Below are positions 43,093 to 43,190 of a DNA stretch of 43,190 nucleotides, piece by piece. The translations under genes were made by a program, and so were the position numbers. This stretch comes from Desulfobulbaceae bacterium (GTDB lineage: Bacteria; Desulfobacterota; Desulfobulbia; Desulfobulbales; Desulfocapsaceae). Below the pieces are notes generated by a model. It was not told the origin of the DNA. It did no database searches and saw only the letters and a program-made list of their open reading frames with translations. Where the stretch lies: assembly GCA_009773475.1 (NCBI GenBank), contig WSXV01000016.1:1-43190 (forward strand). Direction: 5' to 3'. Position 1 is the first letter of the stretch. Every line of letters begins with the position of its first letter.

Positions 43093-43190
43093 GTGCGGCC
43101 GGGCAAGGTCGTGTAATCAAGCGGGTGTGAATCCCGTCCCGGAAGGTTGGCCAACCACCGGGTAGCAAGTCCTTGGAGGCTGTATGGTAA
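43093..43190 (+). mobile_element. group II intron, 5' end (domain I), cut by the window edge
   Basis: The sequence opens with the conserved GTGCG intron start, then AATCAAG, a CGGG/CCCG stem (GCGGGTGTGAATCCCGT) and the GGTTGGCCAACC segment, all typical of domain I in bacterial group II introns. The reverse transcriptase and 3' end would lie beyond the window. It is a different copy from the 3' remnant at 40935, which lies upstream of it. Confidence 0.7.

Noticed and set aside
42915..43154. 79-codon minus-strand frame near the window end
   Set aside because: It crosses repeats and the start of the group II intron.
1..43190. CRISPR array, tRNA or rRNA genes
   Set aside because: No regularly spaced direct repeats, tRNA cloverleaf or rRNA sequence was recognised by eye.

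Overview
The window reads as a chromosome segment of a Gram-negative, sulfur-metabolising bacterium, most likely a Desulfobacterota member near Desulfobulbales. This is inferred from the complete meso-DAP-type mur/fts cluster, the murE-murF fusion, a CoA-disulfide-reductase/rhodanese protein and a Geobacter-like type IVa pilin. No rRNA or tRNA gene was seen, so the placement rests on protein style only.

1-4100 is a housekeeping block on the + strand: yebC, ruvC, ruvA, ruvB and panB. 4480-21814 is the division and cell wall (dcw) cluster, also on +. It starts with a strong promoter and an array of four 10-bp MraZ boxes, followed by mraZ, rsmH, ftsL, ftsI, a murE-murF fusion, mraY, murD, murG, murC, murB, ftsQ, ftsA and ftsZ. 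The main discovery is here. The FtsI-like protein keeps its membrane anchor, pedestal, transpeptidase fold and PASTA domain, but the catalytic SxxK is D289..R292 and the KTG is L453-S454-F455, so it should be catalytically dead. ftsW is absent from its usual place (murD overlaps murG by one base), and ddl is absent between murB and ftsQ. The septal synthase pair normally encoded in this cluster is therefore half missing and half inactivated.

21829-31325 holds a radical SAM protein overlapping an NtrB-like histidine kinase, a CoA-disulfide/persulfide reductase with a rhodanese domain, a HEAT-repeat protein ending in a receiver domain, a minus-strand pair (64-aa protein plus PHP phosphoesterase), a candidate small RNA, and a YkgJ-like cysteine-cluster protein. 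31692-36077 (minus strand) is a three-gene sensory operon: orphan periplasmic binding protein, double-Cache/GAF histidine kinase and NarL-type regulator.

36350-43190 is an accessory, repeat-rich region. It has three toxin-antitoxin modules (MazEF, FitA/VapB-VapC, HigBA), a duplicated mazF tail flanking the VapBC module, dispersed GGGGTCAGA/GGGGACAGA-type repeats, a decayed group II intron 3' end (domain V), the 5' end of another group II intron running off the window, an ABC-2 exporter operon and a type IV pilin gene. Several clear sigma70-type promoters, operators and hairpin terminators mark the module borders.
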